NCBI GenBank assembly: GCA_040954595.2
Contig: CM082582.2
Coordinates: forward strand, 7,936,001-8,000,000
Source: Balanoglossus misakiensis
Lineage: Eukaryota > Hemichordata
Reading direction: 5' to 3'
DNA: 64,000 nt
Shown: piece by piece, positions 22,274 through 37,600 of the stretch
How positions within the stretch are numbered: the stretch's first letter is position 1
Layout: each line of letters begins with the position of its first letter
Notes under the pieces: model-generated
What the model was told of the DNA's origin: nothing
The model's database searches: none
Seen by the model: the letters and a program-made list of their open reading frames with translations, nothing else
Position numbers and translations under genes: made by a program

Positions 22274-22622
22274 TGAGGACTATCGCGGGGAAGTATGGAA
22301 TCAAGCTTTATTGCAATCTTTCCTCTGTATGACGAATTGGCAGATGGGTGATAACTAAACCATTAGAGGACTTTTTTCTTGGGTTCTCCCATTGATCATT
22401 AATATGCGCGAAGCCCGCGATAAACTAGTGATACCGGGACTGTTTCGAGTACTTCAAACTTTGAGTGAAAAGTTTCAGAATCGTTCAGAACGAGGCCAGC
22501 TCCGCCCTTGAGAAATGTGCGCACCGCTACTGCGCACCAGCTTTGTTATCGTCTGCACCAACCTCAGCTAGCTGACAGCACACACACACACTACGAATGA
22601 CCAGTGTTAGTGAACGGCCGAA

Positions 22623-22662
22623 ATGTCACGTCGAAAGCAGTTAAATCCGAAGCCGCTGAAAC
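22623..22662 (+). CDS. FOG coding exon 1 (NuRD-binding motif)
   Basis: ATG with AAATGTC context, 13 codons plus one base, then a GTGAGT donor. The exon codes for little beyond the MSRRKQ repression motif, which in mammals binds RBBP4/7 and MTA subunits. Arg-3, Arg-4 and Lys-5, the key contacts in mammalian FOG1, are all present. Confidence 0.85.
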
Positions 22663-25600
22663 GTGAGTATCGCCAACTATTCAGCTAGTTTTCCCCGATA
22701 CCTGGTGTTTGTTTTTCGGGTGTTTTTACTTAGAAAACGGCGACAGTGTTGCGAGTGTTGTTGATAGATGTAATCGCTTCACGTTGAAAAATTGTACATA
22801 TGAACAAATTTCGACTGCTATTTTGAGCGCTTGGCGGGAAAGCCGAGTGAACTGAAACTGGACAAAAACACACGTCTTCGCCCGAATTAATTTCTTTGCT
22901 TCATTAACGAAATGTGCACAAGGTTAGCATGCCGTGTCAGATTTCGGAACGGCGCGTTTGTCAGTAAAGGGGCGATGTTTACTGGCAGCTTCTGCCCTAT
23001 ATCCTGTTGAGGCGAACTCTGCTATCGAACAAGATGGATGTCAACTTTCACTAGATCCAGTCGGGAGTTAAAATTCGGAAGAAAATGGTGGATTGCAGCC
23101 AAATACAGACACGGAGACCAGTGGACCGAGGAAAAGATAAGAACAGAAACGTCAGTTTGCTGATAATTTCAGATGCATAGCGTGTCACGGGGCGTCCTCA
23201 GATTTTCAGAATTGATAACACAAAAAGATCCATTTGGCGATAAGGAGGGCGAAGTGTTATCATATGGATTTTAAGAGGCCTCTAGGAGGGACTTACAATA
23301 ACCAATGCAAGCTCCAAACCAGCGCAAGAAACCAGAGAAAATTCACGGAAAAGTGATGGCAGATAAATATGAAGGAAAAAAAGTGATGTGATCTTCGGGT
23401 CGCGCAATTTCCACGGTTCAAGAAGCATTGAAAAAAGGGTAAAGTGTCACTACTAAAAAGTCAACTTTAGTTTCCATCTCTGAACAGATTCTATCGGGCG
23501 TATGAAAACTTCTGGGACCGAGTCAACTTTTCCCTCTTATCCGATGGCCATGGAACTTCGGGGAATAATTAGATAAAAAGAAAACCCCACTAGGGATTAA
23601 TTTTGGCGATCGTTTGTCATTCTGGTCTTGTTTGCATGCGGCCGTGGTCTCCTTGTCGATTCCCCGCCGATACGGACTCGCTGCACTGCAAGTGAGATGT
23701 AGGGGAAACGGTGAACGCCTCCCCTTCAAAAGCCGCCGGCCGATACGGCGCATTGAAAGAACGTTCAATACAAACATAATTACTTCCAAAGAATTTCCAA
23801 GTAATAACAGTTTAACAGGGCGAAACGCGAATACTTACGCCAGCTATTTTTTTCTGGTGCAAGTACCTGAGTGTGCGTGGGGCTTATTCCAAATCGACCT
23901 CGGAAGTCAATGCGTTAAATCAACAAACACGGGGAAAAGCGCGTAAAAACGCTCCGCTAGAACTTCCGTGTTCTTGTCTACGTGATTCTATTCAAGCCGT
24001 TCATTTGCGAAGATCCTCGTAATTTGTGAAAAGTGACGCAAATCTTGTCTTTAGCACCCATCAATTTGTTTACTTTGTTTCAGTCTTCTACGGCAACTTA
24101 CTTTTTTTCCACTTTTCTTAAACTTAATTTACATTTATTTAAATACTTTAATTTACATTTATTTAAATACTTTACAAGAAATTACATATGCATTTCCTTC
24201 TTGCAGATATTTTCTAGCATGTGTTTCTGTAACAGTTGTTTAACTAATGGAAAGTCATCAATGCAGAAATGATATAACAGATGTCTAAACCAGTTTAATC
24301 TGCAGTACTGGTAAAATAGTTAATAAAATGACTACTTTCCATTTAGCTTTAAAAATCATACCACCATAAGAATGGCAATAAACTTACTGCCATTTTAATA
24401 TCATTAATCATGTATTTCATATTGTATATCTACTTTCACTTCTCTGAGCCAGTTATTAATTATGTTGTAAAGTATTTTTTACCAGGTTATTTGTTCAGTT
24501 TAAATATTAACATTGTTTCATATCCTTTTTACATCACTTTTCCACCAACATGACATTGTGTCATCTAAGCCAGTATGTGAAAAAGTACTGTCAACAAGTC
24601 TGTAGCAGTGTCTCGAAGCATAAGGTGCTGCATAATTACTTCTATAAACTTGTACTTTTTAATTCCTAATACTTAGGAAAAATACAGAAAAGTTCTTGGA
24701 AAGTTGTAGAATTATGGTAACAAGTCGTTATGTTACCCTATTCAGCTGTACGTAGCTCTTTGGTGAGCTGTGGTCACTGCTTGTAATATACTGGATGGCA
24801 ATATTGGCATGTTAAGTGTTTAATAAATGCCAAATGACATCATTTCACCTTAAGTATCTCTGATTGTTATATTTATTTAAGAAAGTGGCATGTGTGGATT
24901 TATAAAATATAGTACTACCTTGAAACACATAAAAAGTGGGTTTTCCCATTAGAAATATACATTTTAAACCAAAGCAACCTTTTCTTGTGCTGTGACATCC
25001 TAATAGTCATGTGAGTGACGAAAGGCAAAGTTTTAGCCCCATGCATTTAAACATTGATCAGAATACATCAGGTACAACCCTTGCATTAAACAACCCCCCT
25101 GAATTACCTGCGGTATGAATACCTGATGTTATACATTCAAGACACTATGGTTAAGTAGGTTTCAGATGTCCAAGAGTGACCTTTTTCTCAGTTGGAGTGC
25201 ATGCCTCGGGATTCTCCCGGCATAAGTTGCAGAAGCTGTATTAATGGCATGCAGACACTGCTTGCAGGGATTCGAGAAAACGGATATGGTAATATTCTGA
25301 AAACCACAATGTAGAAATGTGCATTACTTTATACTTATAGGCTAGTCTTATAAACCAATGATATTTTCACGTTCAGTGATATTTACGTATGTTTTATATT
25401 GTGTTTTGTTTCTTTAAAAGAGGATTTTTTCTATTTTGTTTAGATATAAATTAATTTAAAGTAAACAACTCTGTTCAACTCTGAGACTGGTACAAGGAGT
25501 TATTTTGTTTTGGTATATTTAATGATTGTTAGTAAAAAAATATATGAAATCTTTGTTAATCTGAGACTACCAATTGTACAAGGAATTGTCATCTCTTTAA

Positions 25601-28600
25601 TACCAAATCATCAAGACAACCAGGAAATATTTGATAATTGTCAGTATGTCGTTACAAGTACAAATACTTTAGCCTTACATAATGATAACATGGTTATTTG
25701 CTTTTAGCTCTGATTAGATTTTCTATGATATAGACTGGGAACTCCAAAGCAAAATAAGGATATTGCTGAGAAAAATCCCAGAACATTCACTTTAATTCAT
25801 GTTGAGTACACTCAGAGTCTAGTCAATACAGTATGGATTGTGCAAAAAACAATTATGATGATTTCAAGAAGTTTGGATTGTTGTGATGACCAACCTAAGT
25901 GATGAGACCAATGGGACCTACAGCTCACCTGTTTACTGTGTGGTCAGCTTCAATGTAGAATAATTACATTCTGATGAAAGAAGGATGCTATGCATGAAGA
26001 AACCCTAAAAAAATCTGCCCCCTCCACAGCTGTTGGATAGACGTTTGGTAGATAAAATTTGTCTAGAGTGTGTACAATATACAGTTACAAACTGAGCCTG
26101 TATAAGTTAAAGCTAATCATAGATACCGTAGAGATTTTCTCACAGTTCGTATTGCATGATACCTTGTTAGCAATCGGACATTTCATTGTAGATTTGTACA
26201 CAATGACAAATATTTCACTTTTAATACATTGAAATATGTTCAGAGATTAGTAGATGTTTGTGTAATGACTGATTTCATGTCCATTTCAAAGGATAGTGGC
26301 CGATATTCCTATTGACTAATTTTCCTTCGCCTGATCCCAATCAAATTTAATCCATCGTTTTGAGTCAGTTTGTCCCCTGTGATTGAAATTGAATGTGATA
26401 ACTTTCTGACTCCCATTCATAATATCACCGCTCCGGGCAGTTAAACTACTTGCAAAATTGCTAATTTGTGTTATTATCCAAATCGCCCCGGGGCGGGATA
26501 CGGCGTACACTTTGCCGATCATGCATACATACAACAGTGTGCTTCAAATACTTACGGAATGTGCACGAGACACGTACAATGTGTAAATGTTATTGTCCTC
26601 GTAAGGCCCTGCCCTAGAAGTGTTACCTTTACACCATTTAATTATTAAGTACGATTGATGTGTAATGGTTTTACAAGGACTTTTAATTTCAAAGTCATGA
26701 GTCATTAGTCCCCAAGCTGAGATTCCTATTCCACTTATTCAGTCTTATCACTAACCCATCATTATCCCATCCCTTGTGACTCCATCTAATAATTCCCCTC
26801 AAGAGCCGCCTGTCTTTATTTCCTAAACATGATATCATTTCTAACAAAGACTAACAGGTTTATAAAACATTTTGTCAGGCAAGTTCTGATATCAATTGAT
26901 ATTAATTTTCATATCAGGACATATTAATACTCACATGTTCTTATTAAACTAAAAGGATACATGCAAAGTGTTTTGTTTCTGAGGGTACATCACGCTGTAA
27001 TCTCAATTGTAATTCTGTTCTGCCCTTTCGAATTCATCCTATAAAAAGATTCATCATGATATTGATCGGCCAAGCTAATAAAAATTGTATGGTTCTGATA
27101 ACCTTTTCTACTCTAATTTTCCCAAGCGGAATAAATATGGAACTTAAAAAAAAAATATTCCAAATTACACAGAAATAGAGAATGAAAGTTGAAAACTCAC
27201 AAAATCAGTATTCTTTTTGAGTGGCCTTAAGCGTTTGTTTACTGATCGCGGTGAAATATTTTTTATTCGATTTTGGTTGTTTCCAAGTGGTTTTTAAGCT
27301 CATTTTATGATGTCAAGAAGATTGTTCCTGATGCCTATCTGCAGTATTTGCCCAGTATTTATGATATGTACTGATCTTTATGGTACGAATGTACACTTGT
27401 ATCTCTGAAAAGAAAAAAAAGATGGTGGGAATATTTGTGTGAAAGTGGAACTTCTCTGAAGAATTCAAACTTTCTCGACTCAGTGTCTTTGCAGCTGGAT
27501 GTGTAAAAGGTAAACTGACTTTCACCACCCCCTTGCTTTTCAAGTCTTGCCTTTCAGGGTCGAGAACCCATCTTTGGCCTCTTTTTAAGTTGTGCTACAT
27601 TTAGCCAAAGTCTTTCCATTTGCTTGAACTGATTGCAAATGTGATAAAGATGATAATAGTGGCTGATAATTACGGAGATAGTGTATCTCTCTGCCCAGGC
27701 AGTCAATTAGAATTCCAGTCTGCCTGTGTGTTTTCCCAGATAATCACAGAGCCAGATTTTATGAAAAAATAATGATAAATAGGGGTCGCGCTCTCAGGGC
27801 GATGCAGAAATCAATAGGCTGATCAGGTATTGAAATCCTGATAGGGTCAGATGAATAGAGTTTTTACTCTCCTTGTTTTGTCAATGCTTTAACACTCATT
27901 GATAAAAAGCAAAGATAAGTGTCGCCTAGTCTCTGATGTGTACTGTCTGAATTCTATCTATTCATCTGCTTGCTATTAATTCAAACCTATCCACTGCCTC
28001 CCTTATCAGTCGCTGGTCACACACTTCAATTGCTAATGCATCTGGGAGGTTATGCCTAATTGTCGCAGGCAGTGTGTGAGTTCTGCAATTAAACTCTCTT
28101 TCATTTATCTCAAGAATGACATCTGTCCTGCTGCATTGAAGGAAACAAAGTTTTTCACTGTAATGAATTTTTTCTCTTTTCCACCCCGCGAGCAAATCAA
28201 TATGATAATCTGGCACGGCCGTTATCTTGTGTCTTTATCAAACGGGCCGTAATAGAGTTGCTGGCAGGGAATATTATATTTCTCATTTCAATGATGTACA
28301 GACACTGCTTCGGATAAAGTTTTCCTTTTCCTGTATGTGCTCGTTGATAGGATCGCTGCTCCGTCTGCGTTTTTTTCTCCCCTTTTCCTTTCCCCAGTGC
28401 TGCGTTGTGCGTGTGTGAGAAAATTTCAGCTACGACTGAACAAAGCGTTCAGTGGAGCATTAACCAGGGGTCAGATAGCCATTCCTGTTGATCAATTAAA
28501 GATAGGGAAGTGTCTGGTTTCTGTGGTGGGAGTTTTTTTTGTGGAAGGGGGGGGGGGGGGGGAGAGTACAGGGCGACCGCTGTCCCCATTTGTTACAGTT

Positions 28601-31600
28601 TAAGAAACAAGGCCAATGGAGAACATGTGAGGGGGAATCAGACAAGATATACACATGCAAGGAGTGACTTGTATACAGAAAGTGATTATCCCGAAGATAA
28701 TGGTGATTTTTTTTGCCAGAAATCTTATATACAAGACCATAATCAACGTAAAAGAGGATTTGACACAAAAACCAAACATTGGGTTGAAAGCTGATGGAGG
28801 CATTGAAGGCTGATGGGGAGGTATCATGTGAGTAAAACTGATACGGATGCTCTTGCTCTGTAATTGAAAAAGACAGTATGCAGACACTCCTTGCCCAGAT
28901 CAATCAAAAGATATCTGTATCAGTTTTCCTGTGTGAAAACTCTGATGATAAATTGCTTTGATTCCTCTGTTTCAAGAAACTAGATGATCTATCTCTTCTG
29001 AACCCCTTATCCAAGGCGTGTGGTGAATACATCAATCATTGAATTTTTGGTACGTACCAAAAATTAGACTGTAGAAGTATTCTCACTTGATACCCATGTA
29101 CAGGGTTGAGTTGTAACAACCAGTCATTGAACATGTTTAACTATAAAGAATTTACCAAGAGATAGTAAAATAACCAAAATAATGGCAAAAATTAGTGATT
29201 TGAATATTCAAGTCAGACTTAAATTCAGTTGTCAGTAATTTATGATGCTGACTTTACTTATATGGGTGCACTGGGGTCGTTTACTATTAGGTATAATGCA
29301 GAAGTGCGCCTCTTGTATGTCATAGTGCACTCCCACATATGTATCTGATACCAAGTGAATCAGAGTGCATATGGGCTGTGTCTTGCCATATACCAGGCAT
29401 CTCACCATGCTGTACAAAGTTGATCGAGAGACTGCAGTCGATACACAGACTAGCAAAAGCACTGAAAATATAGTAAAGTCACTTTGGGACTCCAAATCTG
29501 AGTGAAAAGTTGCGGCTAAAAGGAGATTTTATAAGCCTTCATTTCAATACAGAAGAGTATATGTGTGTAAGACAGACAGGCTCAGACACAGGTCAGAAAT
29601 GTGAAGTGGCAACCCACTCCCAACGTATTCCAGCTTTTTGTATTCCAAACCAGATGTTCATATGATGTAATATGCAAATTATAGTAAAATGCAAATTATA
29701 AAAGGGCCTACAAAATGAGGTCAATGTCTTTTGGAATGCAAATTTTACAGTCTTACATGCGCAACAATCATGTCCCAACTGCAAAAATGGAGTCACGTAG
29801 TAAAACGCAATGGGCCACTCGGTTGTAACTGACGCAGAGGTATAAGTCACTTAAAAGTTTAAATCAGACAACTTGCCCTCTGATACGGCGCTGATCTCCA
29901 GAAGTTGTAAAAGTTTGTGTAAGCCAAGACATTTAAAAGCGGAATGTGAGATTCAGATTATCTCAAACATTTTTGTGTTCAACTGATAAGCATCAAGGAG
30001 ACCCATAAGTGCTCTTATCCTGCGAGCGACTATCTAACTTTCACTCTTTTTTTTTCCTCTCCCAGCTTAATCTGTTTACGTAGCAAGGTCTTTGGATGGT
30101 GCGCCGCCGTGCAAGGCAAAATATGCCTGTGATTTCTTGAGGTAACTGTAAATATTTATGCAGCAAAATGACCAAGACTGATGTATATCTCGAGTGTATT
30201 TTCTGTAGGCTATTAGGAAACAATCCCTGTGTAGGTGCGCAGACTTTCCAATTTTATCCCGCTGATTTTGACGATTGGGTGGGTATTTTTCTCGCAATTA
30301 AATGCATAGGCGTTCGGCGATTTGGGCAAATCGCTGCGGAGTATAAAATTTGTTTATGTTTGGACATAGTTCGGTGCTATCGTATTCCATTGCGGTGTGT
30401 CTTCATTTCTATGGTTTCTTCCAAGTTTTATACAGAAGGAATTGTAGAGGTGAATTCGCGCTGTCGCTGCCTACTTTCTCGGTGAAATCTCATGGTTACA
30501 GATTGAAACAGAGTATAAACTCAGTTACCTTGGCTGCAAGGTCACCCAATGCTGTGGACTGTGCCCTCTAACAAATATAATTTTGAAAGCTTTGAGTCAA
30601 TTTGAAGATTTCTAAACATTTCTCTGAGTCAGCCCTATACCTTTGCATGTTGTGTGGATAATTTACTGAGTCACCAGTGAGTTTGTTGAGTCAGTGGCAC
30701 CTCATAATGGCTTAGAGTGGGCACATTGGTGCTGTATGAACAAAGTAATCAAAGATAATGTGCTGGTTTGGTTTTTGTGTACGTGTCAAAAGTTTTCAGA
30801 TGATAACTAGTAAACGAAATCATGGAATCATGTAATTTTATGAGTGAAACACGAGTGAAAGAGGTTTCAGTGCTGAAAATAAAATGACAGCTTTTAATTG
30901 GGAGACATTTAGCGTCAAAATCAGCATCACAGCTGTGGGAACGGAAACAGGGTTACACACACCCCCTGAAGGTAAATTGATACGTGTTCTGGTTTTAACC
31001 ACTAATTGCCAGTTGGCCACCATGAAATCCCAGAGAGAGAGAGAGAGAGAGAGAGAGAAATGGTTTTCAGAAGCATATTCTTACATACACCATAGATACT
31101 TCTACTACCATACGTATTGCTGTAATACCCTACTATGTATTTGTAAAAATGTGTGATTACTGATAATGTACATGGCCTGGGGATGTCACTCTCAAATGAA
31201 CATGTATATGTACCTACTGCTTTCAATGTTGATCAAGTTCATTGCAAGAACCTACTTTTTTCTATGCTACATTTTATAAGTCCAAGTCAAATTGATCAAA
31301 GAAGACATTTAGTTAAAACTAAGCTTTAGGTACACGTGCTGCTCTGAGTGGCAGTTTACCAAATGGACATCACTCAACGCAATGATGCAATAAAGTGAAT
31401 GCTGTGAATTACTACGCTAACTAAGCAGTACTTGGCACTGTTTTTGCATCTGTAGATTTATTGATATGGTACCTTCTAATCTCAGTCCAGATTTATATCA
31501 CTGGCAAGTTACATCCTGATATAATGGAAATAAAAAATTAAACATTGCAGTCTGATTGCGTGAACTGAAACTCATTGGATTTACATTGCAGTTTAGTGTA

Positions 31601-34600
31601 CCAGTTTCATTTGATAGTCAATGAAATCTAAGCATGCAGGCTATTGACTTAAATCAGGTTTCAAGTGTAATAGGTTATTTCAAATGAACATGCTGTGTCA
31701 ATATGCAGAGCAGTGGCAATCACAGTTGAAGATTCCTTCATGAATTTAAAAAACTCCACAGTCCAAATAAATCCATATTTCATCTCAAATCTCATATATC
31801 AATATCTAGATTCAGGCAGCTTATTTAAGCAATAACCCCCGCGGCAGGCGGGTATACATGAGATTTTGGTACAATTCGAGACATATAGCACGAGCCGTCA
31901 GATGAGTGCTATATGGGGAGTGCTTTTAACATAAGCCATTGAACCTGATTTATCTTTATGGTTCTGTTAACTCAAAGTAATTTGACCTGTAGTCAAAATT
32001 TGATAAGTTTTATTCTGTATCAGTCACAAATATAATATTAATTGCTTATCAATAATTGATATGTGAAGCTTTACTTCTTCCATGTTGCATAAAACTTAGA
32101 CAAATGTGTCTTCCAAAATGCTGATTTTTGTAATATTGAACTCCATAATAAGCAAAAGTAGGTATATATATTCCAGGAATGCTCAAAAACTGAGTACAGT
32201 GCGAAAGTTCGCCCCTATACAAAAATATGAAAATACTATCAAAAGTTACAGCCACTGTTTGACTGATATGTCAGTGTTTTCCACGAATATAGCAACAGTT
32301 GCTGGCTCCTATCCAGTAAAAAGCTGACATGTAATCACAGTTCGTGGAAAGTGCAATGTACAGTCAACTTGTCTAGTCTGCTTGTACTAGTTCGAAAAGG
32401 AGTTAAGTCAGTGATCCCGAGTTTAATCACTGTTCAAACGTGTGTGCTATCTGAAGGATCAGTTTCATTTTAACTCCGTTTGAGACTTGAGACGTATATA
32501 AAATTGGATCAGTCAACCTCCCACAGTTCAAAAGGTAAGGCAAGGATATCGGCACTGTGCTTGTTACCGAATTACAGCGAGATTTTTTTCGGGAACAGAT
32601 ACCGGAGTAGGTATGGAATCAATCTCATACTTTGTATAATAATACATCTGTGTTCGGTTCGCATTTGGCAAGTGTAGACCTATATCTTTGTGAAAGGTCA
32701 GGCCTGGAAATTGAAAGCGATTACCCTGGCCTAGTCGGGTGACCTGATGTTGTGTTGAAATATACTGAAGCAACAACTTATACAGTGATCAATCATCATT
32801 CAAATATACTAATTCTCTTCCATCCGTAGTTCTCTTCTGAGATTCAGGATCCTCCCTCAGGAATGGTATTTATGTTGATTCTTTTGTGTGTTTTGTAAAG
32901 GCTATTATGTATTGAATCAGGTGCAAACGTTTGAGATGGTTTGGCTAGTGCTATGCCAAGTTAAATTTCTTTGAAATTTTTGAGGGAAAATGTTGAAATA
33001 TACCTATTAAATTATAGCAATTTGCTCGCTTTTATGGTTGTAAAAGTTTTTCACTAAGACATGTTTCCTGTAATAATAAGTGTACGTATGAGACGAGCCA
33101 AGTTGTCTGAAACTTCAAAGAGGGAAATTCGTAACATGCAGCGCCATCTTAACTGGATCTAATGTAAATATCCTCAGTGTAGACAGTTATCTCAGGCACT
33201 TTGTATTATTTTACCATTCATGATATCTCCACCCTGTATTCATTTATTCAACTTCATAGACGTTCTTGAACGGCTGATGTTGTACAACTTTATTCATACA
33301 TTTCTGTGAACCTGCAGTGTCATTCATATGAAACGCCGATAATTTACTGAAGTAAGCGGTGAAATATACATTTTGTGACTGTATCACATATCCTCTGCAT
33401 AGTATAGAATCCAGCCTTTTTTTGACTGCAAAATGCGGGATACATTCCAGACTATCCACTGGTATATATATGACCTGAATTGGCAAAGCAGAGGAGAGTT
33501 CATTGCTGAATTGTGGAATTTGCCGGCGCGATGACCCACTATCATTTGGGAATGCAATTGCGAATTGTTGTATGTTTCCAGGAGTTTCTGCAGCCACGAC
33601 AGGTGTGGCTAATTTGTATTCATCTCCAATCAGTCCGTACCAGGTCTACTAAAACTATATGTTTAATGTAACAATATTAATCCCATTTAATCAGTTATAG
33701 TTATTAATTTATATTGACATTTGTATAAGTGAATCTCACTGTAATAACTGCCATCGTAATTATGTTAGTATGTATCATTAATCAGATGTGAGGTACTTCG
33801 GAGGGATGGCAATTAATATACTAATACAGTGAGTCAAATATACAAACCGTATCACAGAATGCCGGCAAATCACTTTCTAGTGACCCTTCCCATTCTTAAT
33901 ATCTCGAAAGGGCAGCATCTGCCAGTAAATTATAATGTTATCTAGTGATCCCAGTGTGGTCTCCATTATCTCTGAGACTTTTGAATAAAATAGCAATACT
34001 GCAATAAAGATGTAATCTATGCTGTAATATAAATCATTGCATATCACCAGTCCCCTCAGGTAGACTGACCTGCGCCTTTCCTCAATGTAAAGGTGACTCA
34101 ACTGTGCAGTCAAGTCAAAAAGATAAATTTCACGTCCCAGTGCAACTGATAGGCATTTCAGCAAGAGCTTTGGCAGAGATAGATTCTCCACTAGGGATAG
34201 GCGGGATCGAATGATATCATCACCCAGCTTGCATGCGCGTGGAAGGTATAGACTGTGGCAGCCAGCTATAGCTAGGGCTGCGGGTTTGCCATTAGACCTG
34301 AAACCGTTTAGCGTGTGGAGTCGTGACAAAAAGTCAATATTGTTCCAAGCAAATGCGCCGAGGATGACAGATCAATTCCCCCTCGCTTGACTGACACGGC
34401 CGCTTCTGAAACGTGGTAGTCGGGAGTAGATGTCGGCTCGTGATCCTTAAATCCCATTTCCCAGAGGACCGGAGTGCCTGTGTTATTCAAAGCGCAACTC
34501 TGAACCGAAAGATAAGCGCGTCCCCAGACGCCGGGGAACTGGAATCTGCCAGGGCACGACTGGTGCCAACGAACAGTTTAGAGGGCAGAAGTTTCTCTGA

Positions 34601-37600
34601 AACTCTTTGTGAATTGGCCCCAGGTGAACTGAAGTGATCTTTAATGATGTGAATTTAAATGGAGTTGCCATGGATCTGAGTGATGGCAATTTGCCTTAGG
34701 GAATTGGCCTGTCCTGTACGTTTTCCTAGTAAAAACGACAAATAAGTTATAAAATTGGCAGAAAGTGGGCACATTTTGGATTTATGAAGATTCTAATATG
34801 TATGTGCGCATAGTGGTATGCCTGTACAACGAGAGGCTGAATAAATGGGTGTGGCACCTGTTTATTATATAACTTGTTCCCCTTTAAACATACAGTGCTC
34901 AGCAATTAGAGGTTGATAATACATGTATACTTGTGTGTACCCATCAGTAAGCTTATTCAAATGGACCAATCTAAGTTTGAAAGTAAAAACGGTGAAATTA
35001 ATGCAAAAGGTGACAGCTGATAGGACCGTAATGCCACTGAAGGAAACCAAAAGGAATAACAGTAGAGAACCACTGCAGTCAAAATACGGGAACAGTGTAG
35101 CCAACTTGAGGCTGTGAACTTCAGCAAGACAATAAAACAAACTCTGAATAGGACACATGTGGAATTCAAACGTAGAAACGTTTATTTCTGTGGACGTGCT
35201 TTCCAACTTGTTTGTACAGGATGTCACATGACATCTTCAGCGCGCACGCTGCGGTACACGTAGCCAAGGTGTGTCATTCTATTCAGGAGTAAAGCCTATT
35301 CACACTGATTGCATGACCTCATGTGTGGAGTATGTATTTCCCTTGGATTATGACATTTGTCAGTTTTACCTGATTTGTGTCTGCGATTGAAATGACCTTC
35401 CGTATAACAGCCTGTAATGAACGCAACATAGAAAGGTTTGCCGGTTTAACAAGTTTCAAAGAGGAACCGATGTATCTCTGGTTTGATTTCAGAAATTACT
35501 GTCAAGAAGAGTACAGATTGAAACTTTATAAATGAAAAAATAATCATGTTGTACCAGAACTAGTTAATGTGTCAAAGTTCGTGTAACACGTCATTAGAAT
35601 AAATATTTTGCAATGTTAAATGTTAAGATGCCTCAAAATAATAAATATTTTCTAGTACTTTGTTATTTCAATGGATATTCTTTTTTATTAGAACACCGTT
35701 ACTGGTAGGTTCAGTCAGATTTACAAAAAATCTAGATTGACATAAACAGTTCAGTGGATGCTAAGATTGGTTTTAAGAAAGTCTGTCTATGGTTTAACAC
35801 ATCTTGCAGAACTAAAATAGAAAATGAGAACTCACTGCTCAAATTTTTTTGTGTCGTGTAATGTTTTTTAGCCAATGCAGCAAAAGTCGAACATGAATTC
35901 AGGGAAAGTATGAGCCAATACAGAGAACAGACACTGGATCGCTGTACGATTATGTTAACAGAAGCTGGCATTTATGAAAAATTCAATGGGACATTTTTTA
36001 TCACAGGGAAGAATTTTGATAACACGTCGAGCGACATCACATTCTAAATCATCAGATCCGGTACATGAATTGACAATGCTGATATCTGAGATTTCTAATT
36101 TATCAGTTTTTTTGGTCTTCGTGTTTCCATGAAAACTGCTCTCTGTATTCACGTGTTTTTTTTTTCAGCCATAGAATTCTATACAATATATCATACATCA
36201 ACTTTGTGTAAACGGCAGATCAGATTTCCTTTCTTACTCAGTCCGTGGATTTCTGAACTTCAGATATAATCTGGCGTGCAGAAATATCTCTAGATTTTGA
36301 AATTGTAAACAGCATTATCAGCGTAGCCAGAAGGGTAAGAGTCTATCAGTTGCTTTGTGTGGTCCAGAAAAAGGAGAAAGCGCTGATTAAGCAGGCTGTA
36401 GGAATGGCAATAGATAAGAACAGACTCCATTATTTTGTCTGAAGATAGTGTCACTGAGGAAAAATACTGGTTGCCACAGTTGTGATTTCAGATAGACTGT
36501 TTATGTTACTTGCCTTGGGTTGGGTTTGGTTTTATCAGCTTGCAGTTCACTGGCCCAGCCCAGTTGTTGCCTATCTTAACTTTTATCTATCACATCTTAT
36601 CTCCGGAGATATATCGCATGTCCAAGTTAGATATTAATAATTCTTTCTCTTGTGGACTTTGGGTCACTTTGCAAAACATCAATGATATTAAAAAAAAACC
36701 TGTCCTATCAATGAGGCCAGGGTATTTATAGTGCGAGCTAGGTAGTCATAACATTCATAATCTGTATGTTTGCTTTTTGCTGTGGGCCGCGATCAGTCAG
36801 GATTGTAGGAAGTCTGTGAAAGATTTGCCTCCGTGCCACTTCCCCCCACTCGCAGGTACGGAACTCAATGACCGGGTTTTCGAAAAAATCCCTCCCAGCT
36901 GATTGGGTGTCAATTTTTAACCGCGCCTGTCCATGTGTTTTTTTGCGCTTTGCAGGGATGTACAATGAGAGAGGAAGTGAAGAAGAAGAGATAGATACAG
37001 ATGAACTGTTCGAGATGTCCGGATCATCGGGAGTCTGTGCTCGCAAGCGCGTCGGAAAGGGCGTTCTCTTTGGACCTTACAACGGCCGCATCTCTCCGTC
37101 CGCTGATTCGGAACTTCCCAACTCGGAAGACACCATCCAGGTAAGATACTTTAAGCGTCAGGAATTAATACACAAGGAATTTTATGATTTTGATAGCTGG
37201 GGTTTTCACCTGAACTGAAATCAGTATCTTAATAGGTACCTTTATCTACCGCATAGTTTGCGTACTGTGAGTAGTCGATAAACATCAATGTGACTGGCAG
37301 ATTTTCAAAAAATGCCATGTGTGATGTCATCCTTAGATCCTGTTGGAGATTAATCTGATGTAATCCGTAGGAAGATTTTGATAAGATTCACGAAAAACAG
37401 TTTACTTATACAATCATCGCACCACATGGGTTACCATTTGTCACCGAAAAAGAAAATTGTAATATTTTGTCTTCGAATATGAAATGTAATGGTCACAGGC
37501 AACATGGTTGCCAGATACAGTCATAAATCAACCTTTAAATAAGAATAACTGAAGCTTTTGATGTCAAAATTATGGATGAAATATTAATTTATTGTGTAGC

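Larger units (their letters stand above)
13700..22622. other. Intergenic region upstream of FOG
   Basis: About 9 kb with no supportable gene apart from the weak frame at 14273. It holds microsatellites at 15929, 17961 and 19183, a poly-A tract at 17664, and CpG-containing patches (about 15400-15660, 16350-17500, 19980-20160, 21120-21560, 22480-22620). Candidate regulatory sites include a duplicated TGCGCA at 15416, a CRE at 17608 and an inverted GATA pair at 18865. Confidence 0.6.
22663..36955 (+). other. FOG intron 1 (14.3 kb)
   Basis: Begins GTGAGT and ends TTTGCAG. Mostly AT-rich, with GC/CpG-richer patches at about 22750-23100, 23590-23760 and 34180-34640 that may be regulatory. Contains a perfect 24-bp tandem duplication (24126), a poly-G tract (28547), a 24-bp perfect palindrome (29042) and an AG microsatellite (31032). 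No additional coding exon is recognisable, and phases of exons 1 and 2 fit directly. Confidence 0.6.
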
